Source: Salvia splendens
Taxonomy: Eukaryota; Streptophyta; Magnoliopsida; Lamiales; Lamiaceae
Reading direction: 5' to 3'
Length of the DNA: 64,000 nucleotides
Assembly: GCF_004379255.2 (NCBI RefSeq)
Contig: NC_056046.1
Location: 3,844,001-3,908,000 of the forward strand
Part shown: positions 12,521 through 25,206 of the stretch, piece by piece
Position numbering within the stretch: position 1 is the first letter of the stretch
Layout: the number at the start of each line of letters is the position of its first letter
Program-made: the position numbers and the translations under genes
The notes under the pieces: generated by a model
The model's database searches: none
Told to the model about the DNA's origin: nothing
The model's input: the letters and a program-made list of their open reading frames with translations, nothing else

Positions 12521-14479
12521 TTGGGATTTTTAAAACAGTATTTAATTATTAAATTAAAATTTTACAAAAAAATGCGAGAAACAAGTACACTGAATTCAGA
12601 GAAATTGAGCGAGGCTTTTAAACTGAGACGATGGATTCTCTGCGACGCGGACCACCGTGGTCACCCCCATTTTTTCCACCACGTGGCGCAAGGGCGAAAT
12701 CGCGCTCACAAATTAGAAGCTGGGGAAATAATCAGCTGCGGGCGCAGCATTAATATTTCTAACCTAATTGGCCACAGATTTCGTGTAGCAAATTGTCATT
12801 AACATAAATATTTATCTATATAAGTTGATTCGATTTTTTTTCAACTCGAAAATTTGAATTTTCTCAAAGTTAAATTAGAATTAAATTGAATTATTTGAAA
12901 ATTTATTAATCGACCAAAATTTAAAATAATGTGTTTTTTACCAATAAAATAAAGTGTTTCAAAAACAAAAATTTGAATAGTATTACAAATCGTGAATTAA
13001 AGACAGCTAGCCCTTTTAAATATGAGTATGAATAACGTAATATGTTCAAAATTGTGATTCACATGAGACACAAAAATATGAAAAAAAAAATTAGAAGCAT
13101 AAATTTATAATTGTTGAATGTTCTGTCAAAATGGTGCGAGATGTAAGAAAATTCAACAGTTTCGAGGTTAATTTAAAAATTATTTATTGGGTTTTTTAGG
13201 AAAATAGCTATGCAATTAATATAATAAATATTTAATCTATTGATCCTGATCCTTATCTGTCCAAATTATCTCAAGAGTCAAAGCTTATCTCGAGTTATCT
13301 AGAGTCATCCCAAGTAATTTGAATCTTTTTCATTTATACTGGGAAAATATATTTTAACTCTCCTAATTTATTCTCTTCTTTTTCTATTCTTTCTATCCAT
13401 AAAAAAATATCCCATCTTTTTATTCTTTTCCATCCCTTAAAAGTAGTCTTGTATTCTAAAATGGGAAGAACTCTCAATTTATTCCGCACTTTTTTTTTTT
13501 ACTTTTTTTTATCTCTTGTACTTTATTCTACTTATTTTATTTTTTTATCAATTTTATTTTTATACTTAACCATTAAATACCATTTTCTTAATATTCATGT
13601 GTAAAAGAAATTACTCAAATAAAATAAGACATAGGAAAAATATACGATCGATAAATTCTCAATGGTTAGACTGCACATCAAAATTCTATAAATTTGAATT
13701 ATTGAGCAACAAAATTAGCATTTCTACAAAATCTTAAAAAGTTATGGCTTTTACAAAAAATAAAATAATAAATACAAGATAAAATTATATATATTTATAG
13801 GCAATTAACACAATAATATTGTGATAACTGTATATAGTTGGGATAAGAATGTTAGTCAATCTCTAATAATCTTACTTTTATGATTACAAAAAAGATTATA
13901 TAATACAAACTGCGGATAAGATCGACTTAATGAGTTCAAAACCAGACAAGGTATAGATAATATTATGCATCAAGACTTACAAAATTTTACGTATTTTTCA
14001 AATTAGTCTTTATTAGCATTATTAGTATTACTTTTGGTGTCGCTTTTTGGCTACGCAATTTTTGTGTAATAAAAGGAAATAAATACTCAACAAAAACTAA
14101 GTTTGTGATTTGTTAGCTTCTCAAATTTGTTTATCTTTCAAAAAAAAATTCCCCGATTAGTTCTTTTTAAAATTCTTTATCTTTTAGAAAAATGTATTAT
14201 ACAAAATATTTGATAGAGGACATAATTCACAACGGTCAAAGATAGGTGATATAGCAATTTGAGATTAATGCAATTTGAGGATTCTATAAGAGGAGTGTGA
14301 TAAAATGAGCTGTATTAGTAGTAATATATATACCTAATTGAGCATTTAGAGATGTGTATGCGAGTCATGTGACATAATTTGACTTGATTCAAAGTACAAT
14401 ATTTGCTAGGTTATATGGTAAATGTAGGACTATTATTTTCATCTAAAAAAATAGTTATATACAATCAATCAAATACACT
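12521..14479. other. AT-rich spacer
   Basis: Nearly 2 kb of AT-rich sequence with poly-T/poly-A runs. A GC-richer island at 12620-12750 has no convincing coding frame. No gene or element boundary is recognised. Confidence 0.4.
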
Positions 14480-14487
14480 GCCATAAA

Positions 14488-15111
14488 TAGGGGTGGGTAG
14501 GTACGGTATACCTTACCGAAACCACCATGCCGTATACCTTACCATAAATTCGGTATGCGAAAAAATCATACCTTTATCTTACCAAAATTTTCGGTATACC
14601 GAACTTCGGTATACCTTATTTTCGGTATGGAGAATTTTCATACCGATATCGTACCTCATTTTTGGTATGCCGTACCAAAGTTCGGTATACCATACTTTTG
14701 CTGTATACCTTACTTTCAATATCAATGAAAATTGAATATTTGAGTTTTTAGAATACTATTTTTATTTTATAGAAATTTAAATAATATACAGGTATTAAAT
14801 ACTAGTATATTTTATTCATATTATATTATATTTCACAATAAATTTTATAATTTAAAAATATATAAAATACTTTATATATTATTATATTCATATTTTACGG
14901 TATATACCTTAAATTACGGTATATACCGAATTTCGGTATGCCGCGGTATACCGCGGTATATAAAAATTCATACATTTACCTTACCGAAATATTTCGGTAA
15001 GGTATCATACCGTACCGAAAATCACGGTATACCGAAAATTCGATATTTTCGGTATTTTTTCGGTACGATAAGACCGGTATTTCGGCATTTCAGTATTTTT
15101 CCCCAGCCCTA
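14488..15111. mobile_element. hAT-type MITE with GGTATACC-rich interior
   Basis: The ends are TAGGGGTGGG and CCCAGCCCTA. They are flanked by a perfect 8-bp duplication, GCCATAAA, at 14480-14487 and 15112-15119, which is diagnostic for hAT. Inside, motifs such as TTCGGTATACCG and TACGGTATACC recur many times in both orientations near the two ends. No transposase reading frame is present (624 bp). Confidence 0.88.
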
Positions 15112-15119
15112 GCCATAAA

Positions 15120-16286
15120 CCAATTGGTGATGAAAAAAACCCTGCAAAATTAAGATGACTTCAACTCTCTTTTATTGGCATTTACAAATATAATCGGCTT
15201 ATTTTATGTCGAATTGAAACATGCAAATATACTAGTCCAATTTTGCAAGAATTACATGTTTCCAAATCCATAAAGGAAAAAATCTTTTTGGCAGCCCAAC
15301 AACCCAAGCTTGTTTTATCAGCTATAATTGAAAACTAATATAGCATTTTCATTTAAAGCCCATCTCAGCTCGGGCTGAATAGTGCAAGAGAAACCATTAT
15401 TTATTTCTTACACTTTCTTAACTTCGGCCCGAAAGCTCCATCTAATTATAGCTATCTTGTTATATCCAACTCGTAAAACAAATGGGTCCCTCGGCCCGAA
15501 AGCTCTAATTATACTTGTAGGATTATCAATTTGGAGGATAGTTTGGTCATTTTGCTTTCGAGTCATGCTTTCTCACTATCTTTCTGTACAAACATTGCTT
15601 TAAACTTCACGTAGTCTTATTATGTAGTCGATAGGCTTTATAAAAACACACATGTATTATGTAAAGACAAAAAGGGCCAAAAAATAGTAGTATTTGGCAT
15701 TTCTGTAAAGTTGAAAAAGATGACTCCATTCATCCTGGAAAAAGGAAATTTAAGTAGAGCAACAAAACCATCTCTCTCTCTCTCTCTAAAGATAAAAGCA
15801 TGTGGAGAGAAGAATAAAAACATCTCCAGAATGATTCAGGTGAAAGAGCAGAATCCCAAAGATTAAAGCACTGCCACAAAAATTCTATTTCTAAATTGAC
15901 ATTGACACTTGTTCAACTCAGTTTTTAAACGGTTTCATCACCTGTCCCTTTCAATTTGTTCTTTTTATTGGAATCCACACATAAAGCAACCATCATTCCA
16001 CCTCACATCACCACTACACCAATTAAATAGTGCCAAAAAAATTGCAATGAAACTAAAAGAGAGAAAAAAGTGACCAAGAATTGTGAGATGCAGACAAATT
16101 TCCCCCTTTCTCAGAAAAAAATATGCTTTGAGCTGCCTCTGTCATTCCCTGAAGCTCATCATCATCATCATCTTACCAACAGCATGCTTTCTTTAAACAC
16201 AGAGAGATTATGAAAAAAGAATTGCTAAAATTAGACTAGAAATCAAGCACAAAGTTACATAATACTACAACAATTTGGAGTGTTTT
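15120..16286. other. Spacer and probable 3' UTR of the kinase gene
   Basis: Contains a (CT)n run at 15771-15788 and, near 16100-16286, sequence likely to be transcribed as 3' UTR of the minus-strand kinase. No other feature recognised. Confidence 0.4.
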
Positions 16287-18049
16287 TCAGAAGAATTCAA
16301 AGTCTAAGTAAGGGCCAGATGACCTTTCTGAATCAGTAGCACTCTTGTTAGACGACAGCAACGACGACTTCAACGTCTGGTTGAGCGAGGCGAGATCCAA
16401 CGGCTTGGGGATCTGAGGAGGCGTCGTGCCACGGATAAGCGCCCAATTCACACTCTCGAAGAAAGGGTGCTGCTTTATCTCTGTGGCTCCTCTTTTGGAC
16501 CCTAGTCTCTTTTGCGGGTCCTTTGCAAGCAGGCCTCGGATCAGATCCTTCGCAGCAAAGCTGATCGCTGAGCCTTCCGGGAACTTCAACGGCTGCCCCA
16601 CGACGTTGAACAGCGTCTCCCTGTTGCCATTCCCTTTGAATGGAGTCTTCCCGTGGAGGAGCTCGTATAAGAAAATTCCAAACGTCCACCAGTCAACAGC
16701 GCTGCCATGGCCGTCTCCTCTGACGATCTCAGGGGCTAGGTACTCGTGTGTCCCGACAAAGGACATGGAACGGGCCCCAGTTGGCTCTGCCACGAGCACT
16801 GGGAGGGAGTCCGAGCTCACTGGAGGCGTTCTTGTTCGTGCTGCTTTTCCTTCACCTCTTGGTTTTGTTGATTTTGAGGTGAAAAGGCGGGGCTTGAAGC
16901 AAGACGGCTGGAAGCAAGAGGGCTCGACACAAACGGGCAGTTTGCAGGCCGGGTCAATGCAGGACGGCTGGATGCAATACGAGGAGATCATACAAGATGC
17001 GCCATCCCCAGACGTGAGAAGAGTCGGGTTCACATAGCATCTCAACGACAGATCAAAATCGGATAACATGATGTGGCCATCGTCCCGGACTAGAACGTTT
17101 TCGGGCTTCAAGTCTCGATAGACGACTCCCATCATATGAAGATACTCAAGCGCAAGCAACACTTCCGAAGCATAGAATCTATCAACAACACCAACCACAT
17201 AACATAAGATAAAGCAAACAGCAACCAATAACCAGTAAACTCTACTTCAGTAATTCAATAGCATAAAGTAGCAACAGACAAACATCAAAACATCAACAAA
17301 TTATGAATCTAATTCATCTTAATTGAGCTAATTAAGTGATTATCAATTCAACCAATGAGAACTGAACAGAGAGGGGCTTAAAAATCAAACCTTGCAGCTT
17401 GCTCGTCGAAATGCTTCCCCGGCTGTCGCTGGCGGAGCAAATGCAGGTCGCCGCCGCTGCAGAACTCCATGAGCAAGCACGAGAACTTGTCCGTTTCAAA
17501 ATGGGAATACAGAGTAGGAAGAAAAGGGTGATCCAACAAACCAAGAATGTCCCTCTCCGTTTGAGCCCTCGCCACTTTCTTCCTACTCACAAGCATCCCT
17601 TTATCCATCACTTTCATAGCAAAGAGACACCCAGCGCTCCTCAGCTCGGCCAGATAAACGCTCCCAATATCCCCAAATCCCAATTTCTTCATCAGCCTAA
17701 AATGCCCTAATCCCAGCTCGCCATCTTTAGCCTGCACATACTGAATCGCATCCCACCTCCTGTCATTAGCCATGTGCGGCTTCGAAGGGCAGAGGCTCCT
17801 GGAGCTGGCCTCGTTGGCGTCGCCGCCGTTGACGGAGCTCAAGCTGCTGCTCATCTCGCTCTCATCGGCATTGACCAATGAATCGTTCTTGACGTCAATC
17901 TGCTTGTCGACGAAGCATACACCGTCGCTGATTTTGCTGGAGCTGGTCTCGTCGGTGCTGCTGCAGAAGTCAATGCTGGGGCTGTTGAGGATGGTTAGGT
18001 CGTGAAAACTGACCTTGAGGGAAATGGGGTCGTGCGTGGAGGTGGTCAT
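16287..18049 (-). CDS. AGCVIII protein kinase, D6PK-like
   Basis: Two exons (17391-18049 and 16287-17178) give 516 residues. The N-terminus (1-110) is Ser-rich. The kinase domain has the glycine loop LGFGDIGSV (123-131), Lys146, RDLKPEN (241-247) and DFD at 260-262 instead of DFG, the signature of plant AGCVIII kinases. Between DFD and the APE motif lies the family's long activation-loop insertion, here rich in PxC units. The C-terminus ends in a hydrophobic FEFF, like the PIF-type motif that binds PDK1. D6PK family members phosphorylate PIN auxin exporters at the plasma membrane; a role in auxin transport is therefore likely but inferred. The single intron position is usual for the family. 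A GA microsatellite at 18119-18136 lies just upstream. Confidence 0.9.
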
Positions 18050-18478
18050 GATTTGGGGGAAACGGAAAGTGTTTGATGAAATGAGTGAGAGACGGAGAGG
18101 GAAAGGGGCTGTATAAAGGAGAGAGAGAGAGAGAGATGGTCAAATGAGGTTTTTGGGAAATTGGGGACGCCGAGGCAGTCAAAGAGAGAGAGATGCGGGC
18201 GCCAAGAGAGAGTTAAGAGGGCATTCAAATTTGAAAAATGTGGGTTTTGGGAGTTGAGAGGCCCAATGAATTTTTGTGGGTGGATTTTTCTTGGCTGCAG
18301 AAATGGGAAATCCTCTCTCTCTCTATCTGCAGTGATACGTTGTTTAAGGAAGGAATGGAACAGCATGGAGACAAATTATATAGGGTTTGCAAACATGTGC
18401 TTACATTATACATACAAAACGGGGGTACAGTCGGAGTTGGCTACAAAGAGGAGAGAGAGAGATGGAGAGGGAGACTTA
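18050..18478. promoter_or_regulatory. Kinase promoter region
   Basis: About 430 bases between the kinase start and the PIF/Harbinger-like element at 18479. It contains short GA tracts. The element thus sits less than 450 bp upstream of the kinase start and may influence its promoter. Confidence 0.35.
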
Positions 18479-20341
18479 GAGCATCCGCAACGCGTCTCGT
18501 TGCTGTCTCTATCTCGTCTCGGAGCCACGAGACGTCAGCGAGACGGCGTTGCAGGGATACGTCTCTGTCTCGTCTCGACGGGTGTCTCGTCCCGGAGGGA
18601 CGGCTGGCGCAACAACTCGCCACGCGCCAGCGCCACGTGGCGCGGGCTGGCGCTAGGCGTGCCAGCGAGTGGGCGTCCTCGTTGACGCAATAAATCTTTT
18701 TTTAAAAAAAATTGATTTAATTATAAAAAAATAAATAAATAATTTAAACGGTAATGTTACTGTTTTTTTACCGTTTTCAATGGTAGTTTTTTTATTTTTC
18801 TTTTTTACTCTATAAATACTCCTCTTTCATCCTTATTATACACAGAAACACACATCTATTCTTCTCAAATCATCTCTCTTTCCTCTCCAATTTTCATGTC
18901 AAAATGTCCGGCGACGGAAACGAGTGCGGCTCCGGCGGATATGACTTGAACACGTTTGGCGACTGGGGGGCATGTACAATGTCTTGGGTGTTGTCGGTTC
19001 CGGTGCGTCGACGCCGGGCACCCAAGGCTCGTCGACGTCGGCGGCGTACCAACCACCCTATTTTGTTGTTGATGCATACTCTCCTCCCTCCGCCCCGAGG
19101 TATGGGCAATCACAGGGATTATTCCAAATTAGGGAGGATTTTCCGGATGAACCCAATCCGGAAGGAGGACGAGGCGGTGGAAGCTCCAGGGGTCACGCAT
19201 GGAGGAAGAGGAGGAGGCGACCGAGGAGGAAGAGGATATAAGTCGTCATCCATACAGCCGCAAGGACACGATGACTGTGTTCAACGCTTGGGTCAGCGTC
19301 TCGTACGATCCCATCATCGGGAATCAACAAACCCGCAAGTGTTTTTGGGAAAAGGTCACCGATGCCTACAATGAGAACAAGTCGTCTCGGTGCTGCCGTC
19401 GCACCATGAAGATGCTCAGCAGTCATTTTGACCGAGACGACAGAGATGTCAAAAAATTTTGCGGCATCTACAAGAATGAAGCGGCTCAATACCAAAGCGG
19501 AGCCAGTGGAGCCGACATTATGAGAGCGGCTATGCGAGTTTTTTTTTCGACAACGGCAAAGAATTCAAACTTGTCGATGTTTGGGAGGCCGTCAAAGACG
19601 TTGAAAGGTGGGTCGGCGGTGTCCAGTCCAGCACGGGCTCGAGCTCGAAACGCACGAAGCACACGGCGGGTGGCCAATACTCGTCTAGTGAGGGCGGGTC
19701 AGGCAACGCCTCACAAGAGGTTGAGGGCACGAGCACCGATGCAGGGGCTCCTCTCGTGGGCATCGTCGGCCGCAAGGGACCAAGGCGGCGAATGCGGCTA
19801 GATGGAGGAGGGGCCAAGGCTTATCAAGCCAGGCGGGCTCGAACACCCTATTGTCCATGTACTTGACCGCCATGATGGCTGACACTTCCCGCATGACGCC
19901 TCCCCAATATCAAGCCCATCTTGTCGGGATTGAGTATATGACAAGACAAATTGGTATTCCGCCTCCAGGTAGCTTGAGTGCACCGCCACAGCCTTCGAGG
20001 GATGATTCGCCGGCGGAGTAGTTCTACTCAATTTCTATAAAATTGTATTTTAAATTATGTAATTTTTATTTTTTTAGGTTTTTAATTATGTATTTTTTTT
20101 ATTTTTTGAATTTTAAGTTGTAATTTTATTTCATTTTATTTAATGGAGTGTGTTTTTATTAATTGAATTTGTTGGAAATAAAAATAAAAAATGAAATTGA
20201 ATGAATAGTTAAGGGATAAGATGATTAAGAGATGGATGATTGCAGGTGTTGTCTCTTAGTTAAGAGATGTGATGAAAAGTACATTGGGACCCATGAATAG
20301 TGAAGAGATGAGACGGATAAGAGACAGCGTTGCGGATGGCC
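18479..20341 (+). mobile_element. PIF/Harbinger-like ORF1-only element (copy E2)
   Basis: The ends are GAGCATCCGCAACGC (left) and GCGTTGCGGATGGCC (right), inverted with a few mismatches, and flanked by TTA (18476-18478) and TAA (20342-20344). The element is 1863 bp and encodes only a decayed ORF1; no transposase is present. The left 130 bases carry many GTCTC/GAGAC pentamers (for example CGTCTCGTTGC, CTCGTCTCGACGG) and the right end carries the same pentamer at TAAGAGAC and GTTGTCTCTTAG. It is closely related to the element at 59890-61910, but that copy uses another pentamer. Confidence 0.85.
18904..20021 (+). pseudogene. Decayed ORF1 (Myb/SANT-like) of element E2
   Basis: The frame opens MSGDGNECGSGGYDLNTFGD and the last codons read RDDSPAE before TAG at 20019-20021, matching the start and end of the intact 378-residue ORF1 at 60368-61504. 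Between them the coding frame shifts several times, for example around 18968 and 19200; the middle part (19199-19600) still encodes a domain with FCGIYKNEAAQYQSGASGAD. It cannot make a full protein as it stands. Confidence 0.8.
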
Positions 20342-20704
20342 TAAATAGATTTTCAATTATTAAAATTTTTGTTTTTATTTTATGATTTTGAAAGCTATTT
20401 TATTTTTGATTTTATGTGTATTTGTTTATGTGTACGTGATTGGGGTTGGATCGGTTTGGGAAATTAAATTGTCGAATGTCGAAAGAAAAATGTTGTGAAT
20501 GTGCATCGATTGGTCACTTTGTTGCGATTTGTAGTATGTATTTTTTTTGTTTTTCCATGTGCCTTTCGATTCTTGTAGTCACTGTTAATTGGTCGTAAAC
20601 ATTGTATTGTAGTGATGCTAGCATACAAGTGATTTGTCGTATCTTAATTCGAGTATCACAGTTGTGCTACATTCATTGTTTTTTGGAGTTATGTCTCTAT
20701 GCTA
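20342..20704. other. Spacer between two mobile elements
   Basis: About 360 bases of T/G-rich sequence without recognised genes. Confidence 0.35.
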
Positions 20705-20958
20705 CTCCCTTCATTTCACAAAGATGATATCACTTTGACCCGATACGGGTTTTAAAAAATGTATTGAAAAATGAGTTGAAAAAGTTAGTGGGATGTGGAT
20801 CCTACTTCTATATATTAGTTTTATAATAAAATGTAAGGTATGAATGAGTTAGTGGAATATGAGGTCCGCTACAAAAAATGATAAAAAGTCAAATGAGACA
20901 AATTTTGTGGGACAGATGAAAATGGAAAAATGGGATAATATTTGTGGGACGGAGGGAG
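20705..20958. mobile_element. Stowaway-like MITE (Tc1/Mariner)
   Basis: The left end CTCCCTTCATTTCACAAAGA and right end TTTGTGGGACGGAGGGAG form the typical CTCCCTCCGT inverted repeat. TA dinucleotides flank both sides (20703-20704 and 20959-20960). Length 254 bp, non-coding. Confidence 0.85.
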
Positions 20959-22491
20959 TATTTCCAATAATGTCCGCACAAATGACATATGTCTGATCTC
21001 AATATAGAATCCATTTGTAAAATTTTATTTTTTATTTTAAAAATTAAATACTATTAATAAGGTAGGAGCAAATTAAGCTACTCAAGAAAAAAAAAACGGT
21101 AAATAATATGTTTGATGATACTCAGATTTTTAATTTTAATTTAATTTCTTTAAATTAATTCTTAAAAGTTAGTTAGATGCAAGCCAAAGTTTCTAAATGT
21201 AGCAAATATATAGGTTTGTAGCTACTATGCTTAGTGAAGCATTCGTAATTATATTTAAATGCCCCTCAGAAAAGTTATACTACTACTCCTTAAACGATAT
21301 TTTTAATGAAATAATAGTAGTACTCCGTATATAAAACAAGTTTTTACTGGAAAAAGTTACAGTCAAATGTACCATACCAGTATTTCAATACTAAATCTAC
21401 TAATATATGGAGTATTTATTATTTTAGTAAACTACAATTAAAATAGTTGGTAAATTCAAAAACAAAAAATTCAAAATTTGATTTTCGGAATATTTATCTG
21501 GAGTATGATAAATGGCCCATCTATATATTTATTCATGTGGGACAGGCTTATAAATATCACAATTAATAGTCAACCAAATTCTATCTATATAGACATAAAA
21601 CAAATTTCGGCCATTTATAGTTTGAACCAACATTTTTAAAAAAAACTCGCAAAATAATTAAAATAAATAAAAAAAAGATGCAGATGTTATATTTTCAAAA
21701 AATAATTGAATAGTTGCCTGTGCTAACAGTAACAGCTCACATATATTGATTTCATTTCATACATGAAAACGATTGATGGAGTTGTCAACAGTGTAATTCC
21801 TGTGAATCAAATTAAATTGAAAAATTAAATATTACAATGTGATCATTTCTTCAAAAAAAAAATCTACAAATACAATTTAAATTAAGGTGATATGGCTATT
21901 AAACTAAATATACTAAAACATGGAAAATCAATTTAGACGTGATTTAGAGACAAGTTAAGCAAAAAAAAAACAATCGAGACGTGTTTTACCCAGCTTCCAC
22001 AAATAAATGTCATTAATGATGGCTTAAATTGGTTGTTATAGATTTAATTTTGCAGCCATTCTAAATGCAGCCATGTTAAATAAAGTGTGTAAACATAAAT
22101 TTCCCTTTTTTGCTTATTTTTTATTATTAATATTTTAATTTAAATATATTATGTGGTCCCATTACTTTTATGTTAGAATTTTTATGATAGGACATCATGT
22201 ATAAAATGAAAGAAGAAATGTGTATATAAAGATGCAACAATGCAGAATACTAGTAATATTTATGAATATGTTTTTAGATTAAATATATTATCTATTTTTG
22301 TTTAATGTGTTAATTATTTGTTATAAAATATAGAGTGCTAGTAAAATAATTAAAATTGCTCCGGCTATGAACTTTTTTATGATAAGCTAATCAATCAAAA
22401 TAAATTAATTTAATTGTTATAGTAATAAGATTTCAACATTGCACACCGCACTAATGTTTTATGGCTGGTATTTAAATTTTCAGCCTTTCAG

Positions 22492-22850
22492 GGATACGAT
22501 TAACAACTGTAAGATTTATAATTATTGTTGTATCAAGAATTAATACATTTATTAAACTTACTAAAGTTTCTTTATACTATATGTTGTTATAATTTGTAAT
22601 CTTATAATTCCAATTTCCATGGATACGAGTACGATTAACAACTCATGTTAGGTTTTTATGGATTATTGTTTCAAGAATGGATACATTTTTCAAACTTACT
22701 AAAATTTCTTTGTACATATTGTTATAATACCAATTTCCATGGATACGATTAACAAGTTTAAGAATTTTAAGTATTGTTCTTTCAATAATGGTTACATTTA
22801 TTAAGTTTACTAAATTTTCTTTATCTATATATTGCTATTTTTATATTCAA
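22492..22850. repeat. Three degenerate tandem copies of about 115-125 bp
   Basis: GGATACGATTAACAA occurs at about 22492, 22620 (interrupted by AGTAC) and 22740. Each is followed by a related series: TTATTGT-T-TCAA-AAT, ACATTTATTAA, ACTTACTAAA-TTTCTTT and a TATTGTTAT segment. Divergence is substantial. Confidence 0.6.
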
Positions 22851-23749
22851 TTATGTGCAATTACTATAATACGGAATTTTTTTATTTTATTTTATTTTTT
22901 CAACACACGTTAGAACATTTAAATGAAGAAAAACTAAACCCATTATAAAAATTCCATTTTTAAAATTCAAATGTTAAAGGAAGACATGAATATAATTTCA
23001 CAGTGCACACTGATAAACTTATAGCCCCAATTCCATTTTGTTTAATGTATTTATTTATTTGATACATATAAAAACAAATCATAAAAGTTTAAAACAATAA
23101 AATTAAGTAAAATATTAATATTATTAGATTAGATTAATGACTATACGGGTGCGTTTCACATGAAAATTGGTGGAAAAATTATAATCTCGCTCATTTCCAC
23201 CTTTTTTTTCACTTGATTGTACGATACTAGTATAACTTTCATTGGATATTTTTCTTATTTAATTTCGTAAATCTTATCATGAGGTATTGGTATGTTAATA
23301 TTTTTCTTATTAAAAAATGAAATGTATGGATTTATTTAGATGATTTCAAACTTGGATATCGCAACCAGTAACCGATAGTAACATTAATAAAATCAAAACC
23401 ATGCTTCACTGACACAAATATTAAAGTATGCACTTAAATATTTTTATTATAATCCTTCAACTAAACGTATAATCTTGATAATAATCGCCTTGTTACTTCA
23501 TGAAGAGCTCACTAAGTTAGTAAAATTTGATATTGTCAACTTATTACAACTCATTTGGATGCACAATGAGAGTACTAAATGACCCAATTGCTTTTCTTTC
23601 TTTCTTTTTTCTCTTGATTTACTAAATCATGCACAACTGAATTAATTTTTCTTGATATATTTGGATAAAGATTACTTTTTTTTTCTTTTGTTTATGCTTA
23701 TGCACAATTAAGAGTACTAAATGAGCCAATTGATGTAGCAGTAATAAAT

Positions 23750-23773
23750 ATTTATGGGCCGCGGCCCATAAAT
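23750..23773. promoter_or_regulatory. Perfect 24-bp palindrome made of two site II motifs
   Basis: The core GGGCCGCGGCCC extends to a perfect 24-base palindrome with TTTATGGGCC on one side and its complement on the other. It contains TGGGCC in both orientations, the plant site II element bound by TCP factors. A TATA-like TTAAATAG follows about 15 bases downstream. No gene with matching position was found. Confidence 0.45.
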
Positions 23774-25206
23774 GTCCAATTTAAATAGATAGTGCAGAGG
23801 TTCAATCATTGCTGATATTCCACAATTCTCAAGAGAATTCAACGAGTTGTTAGAAATTCTGTTGTTTATGTGTATTTAAATTACCAAACTACCCTCATAA
23901 TTTGCCTACGATTCTAAGCTATTGTGCTGTAGATTCATAAACTCATAAATCACCATGTTTTCACTTAAACAAGACTTCATTTGAAAGAAATGAGTGCAAG
24001 AAGTGGATAGATTTTGATAATTTAGAATGTTATCAAAGCTACACGTATTTTGATTATTCAAAATGTGATCATAGTTAAACACAAATCCTGGTCTTATTTG
24101 AGTAGTCATATCGTATATATATAGCTTTAAAAACTACTAACTACTACTCAACAAAAGCAAAATCATACGAAGATACTGCCCGAACAGAACAATCCTCATC
24201 GTTGATGGTCTCGATGCTGTAAACAACGTATACTCCACAAAATACAATCATGTTCAGGTTGGGCAAGTTATGTTATACATTTAGTGCTGTTATAGGTGGC
24301 TGTCCTAACATTACTCTTTCACCAACACCACAAACTTATAGGTAAACAATATGTCTGCTAATTTGGGATTTATTTATCAGAACACTAACCACTAGTTGTA
24401 AGATCATGACAAGGGAGAACTAATCTCTAGATTATCTGCATTTCCAAATAACCAATTCTTGAATGATACTAAAGTATATAAATGGTTCATAGCAACTTAC
24501 GCACACAGATATAGAAAAGATGTTTATGGGATATGAAGATATATAGGATAATATGGCGCGAGTTAAGTTACTGTTCTATCACAACCTGATCGGCAAAAAA
24601 TGATAGTATTACGTATTCTGGCATTCAGAGCTCTCCTTTTCTTCCACAGAGAAAGGCATTGGCATCCTTGACTCATGCTCACTTGCTAAAAATAACACCA
24701 TAAGACTGAAATTTTGGTAGCTATGATCCAAAACTAAATGATGGGAAAAAGCGAAGCCCATAAAATACAGTGATGACGAAAGACATTGTTGTTACCTGTC
24801 ACTCACTCAAACTGGTTAACTTCATAACCAAGTGACATACTTTAGCATCTTGCAGTATGCTCATTTCTGAATAAACCAAGTAGCAAGAAGAAATCAACCG
24901 AAATATGGACAAATAATTAATACAAAGAATGTTGATTTTCTCAATTTCATTACCCATGTTCTTTTTTCATTACCTGAACTTAGCCTGCCTGAGTCTTGAT
25001 GATGGGGAAAGGAGGGTGTAGTGGGAGGATTTTCATTGCCCGCAAAAAGTACTACAGGACAACTAAGAATCGCACCATGGTGTGAGCTCCCATTATTCAG
25101 CATATCCACACCTTCCACTAGGACATGGCAGGTTAAGATGGCCTATTTCATGTAGCCTAGATAGAGATCAACCATAATCTTCGGTGTATGCATAGGTGGA
25201 CTATGT

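Larger units (their letters stand above)
20961..25206. other. Gene-poor AT-rich region
   Basis: More than 4 kb without a convincing coding gene. Separate entries cover the triplicated repeat at 22492-22850 and the palindrome at 23750-23773. The last 300 bases before 25207 may be 3' UTR of the PPR gene on the minus strand. The segment 23790-24900 is less AT-biased and might be a non-coding transcript, but nothing specific is recognised. Confidence 0.4.

Noticed and set aside
15771..15788. CT microsatellite as regulatory element
   Set aside because: Common simple repeat in plant UTRs; no evidence of specific function.
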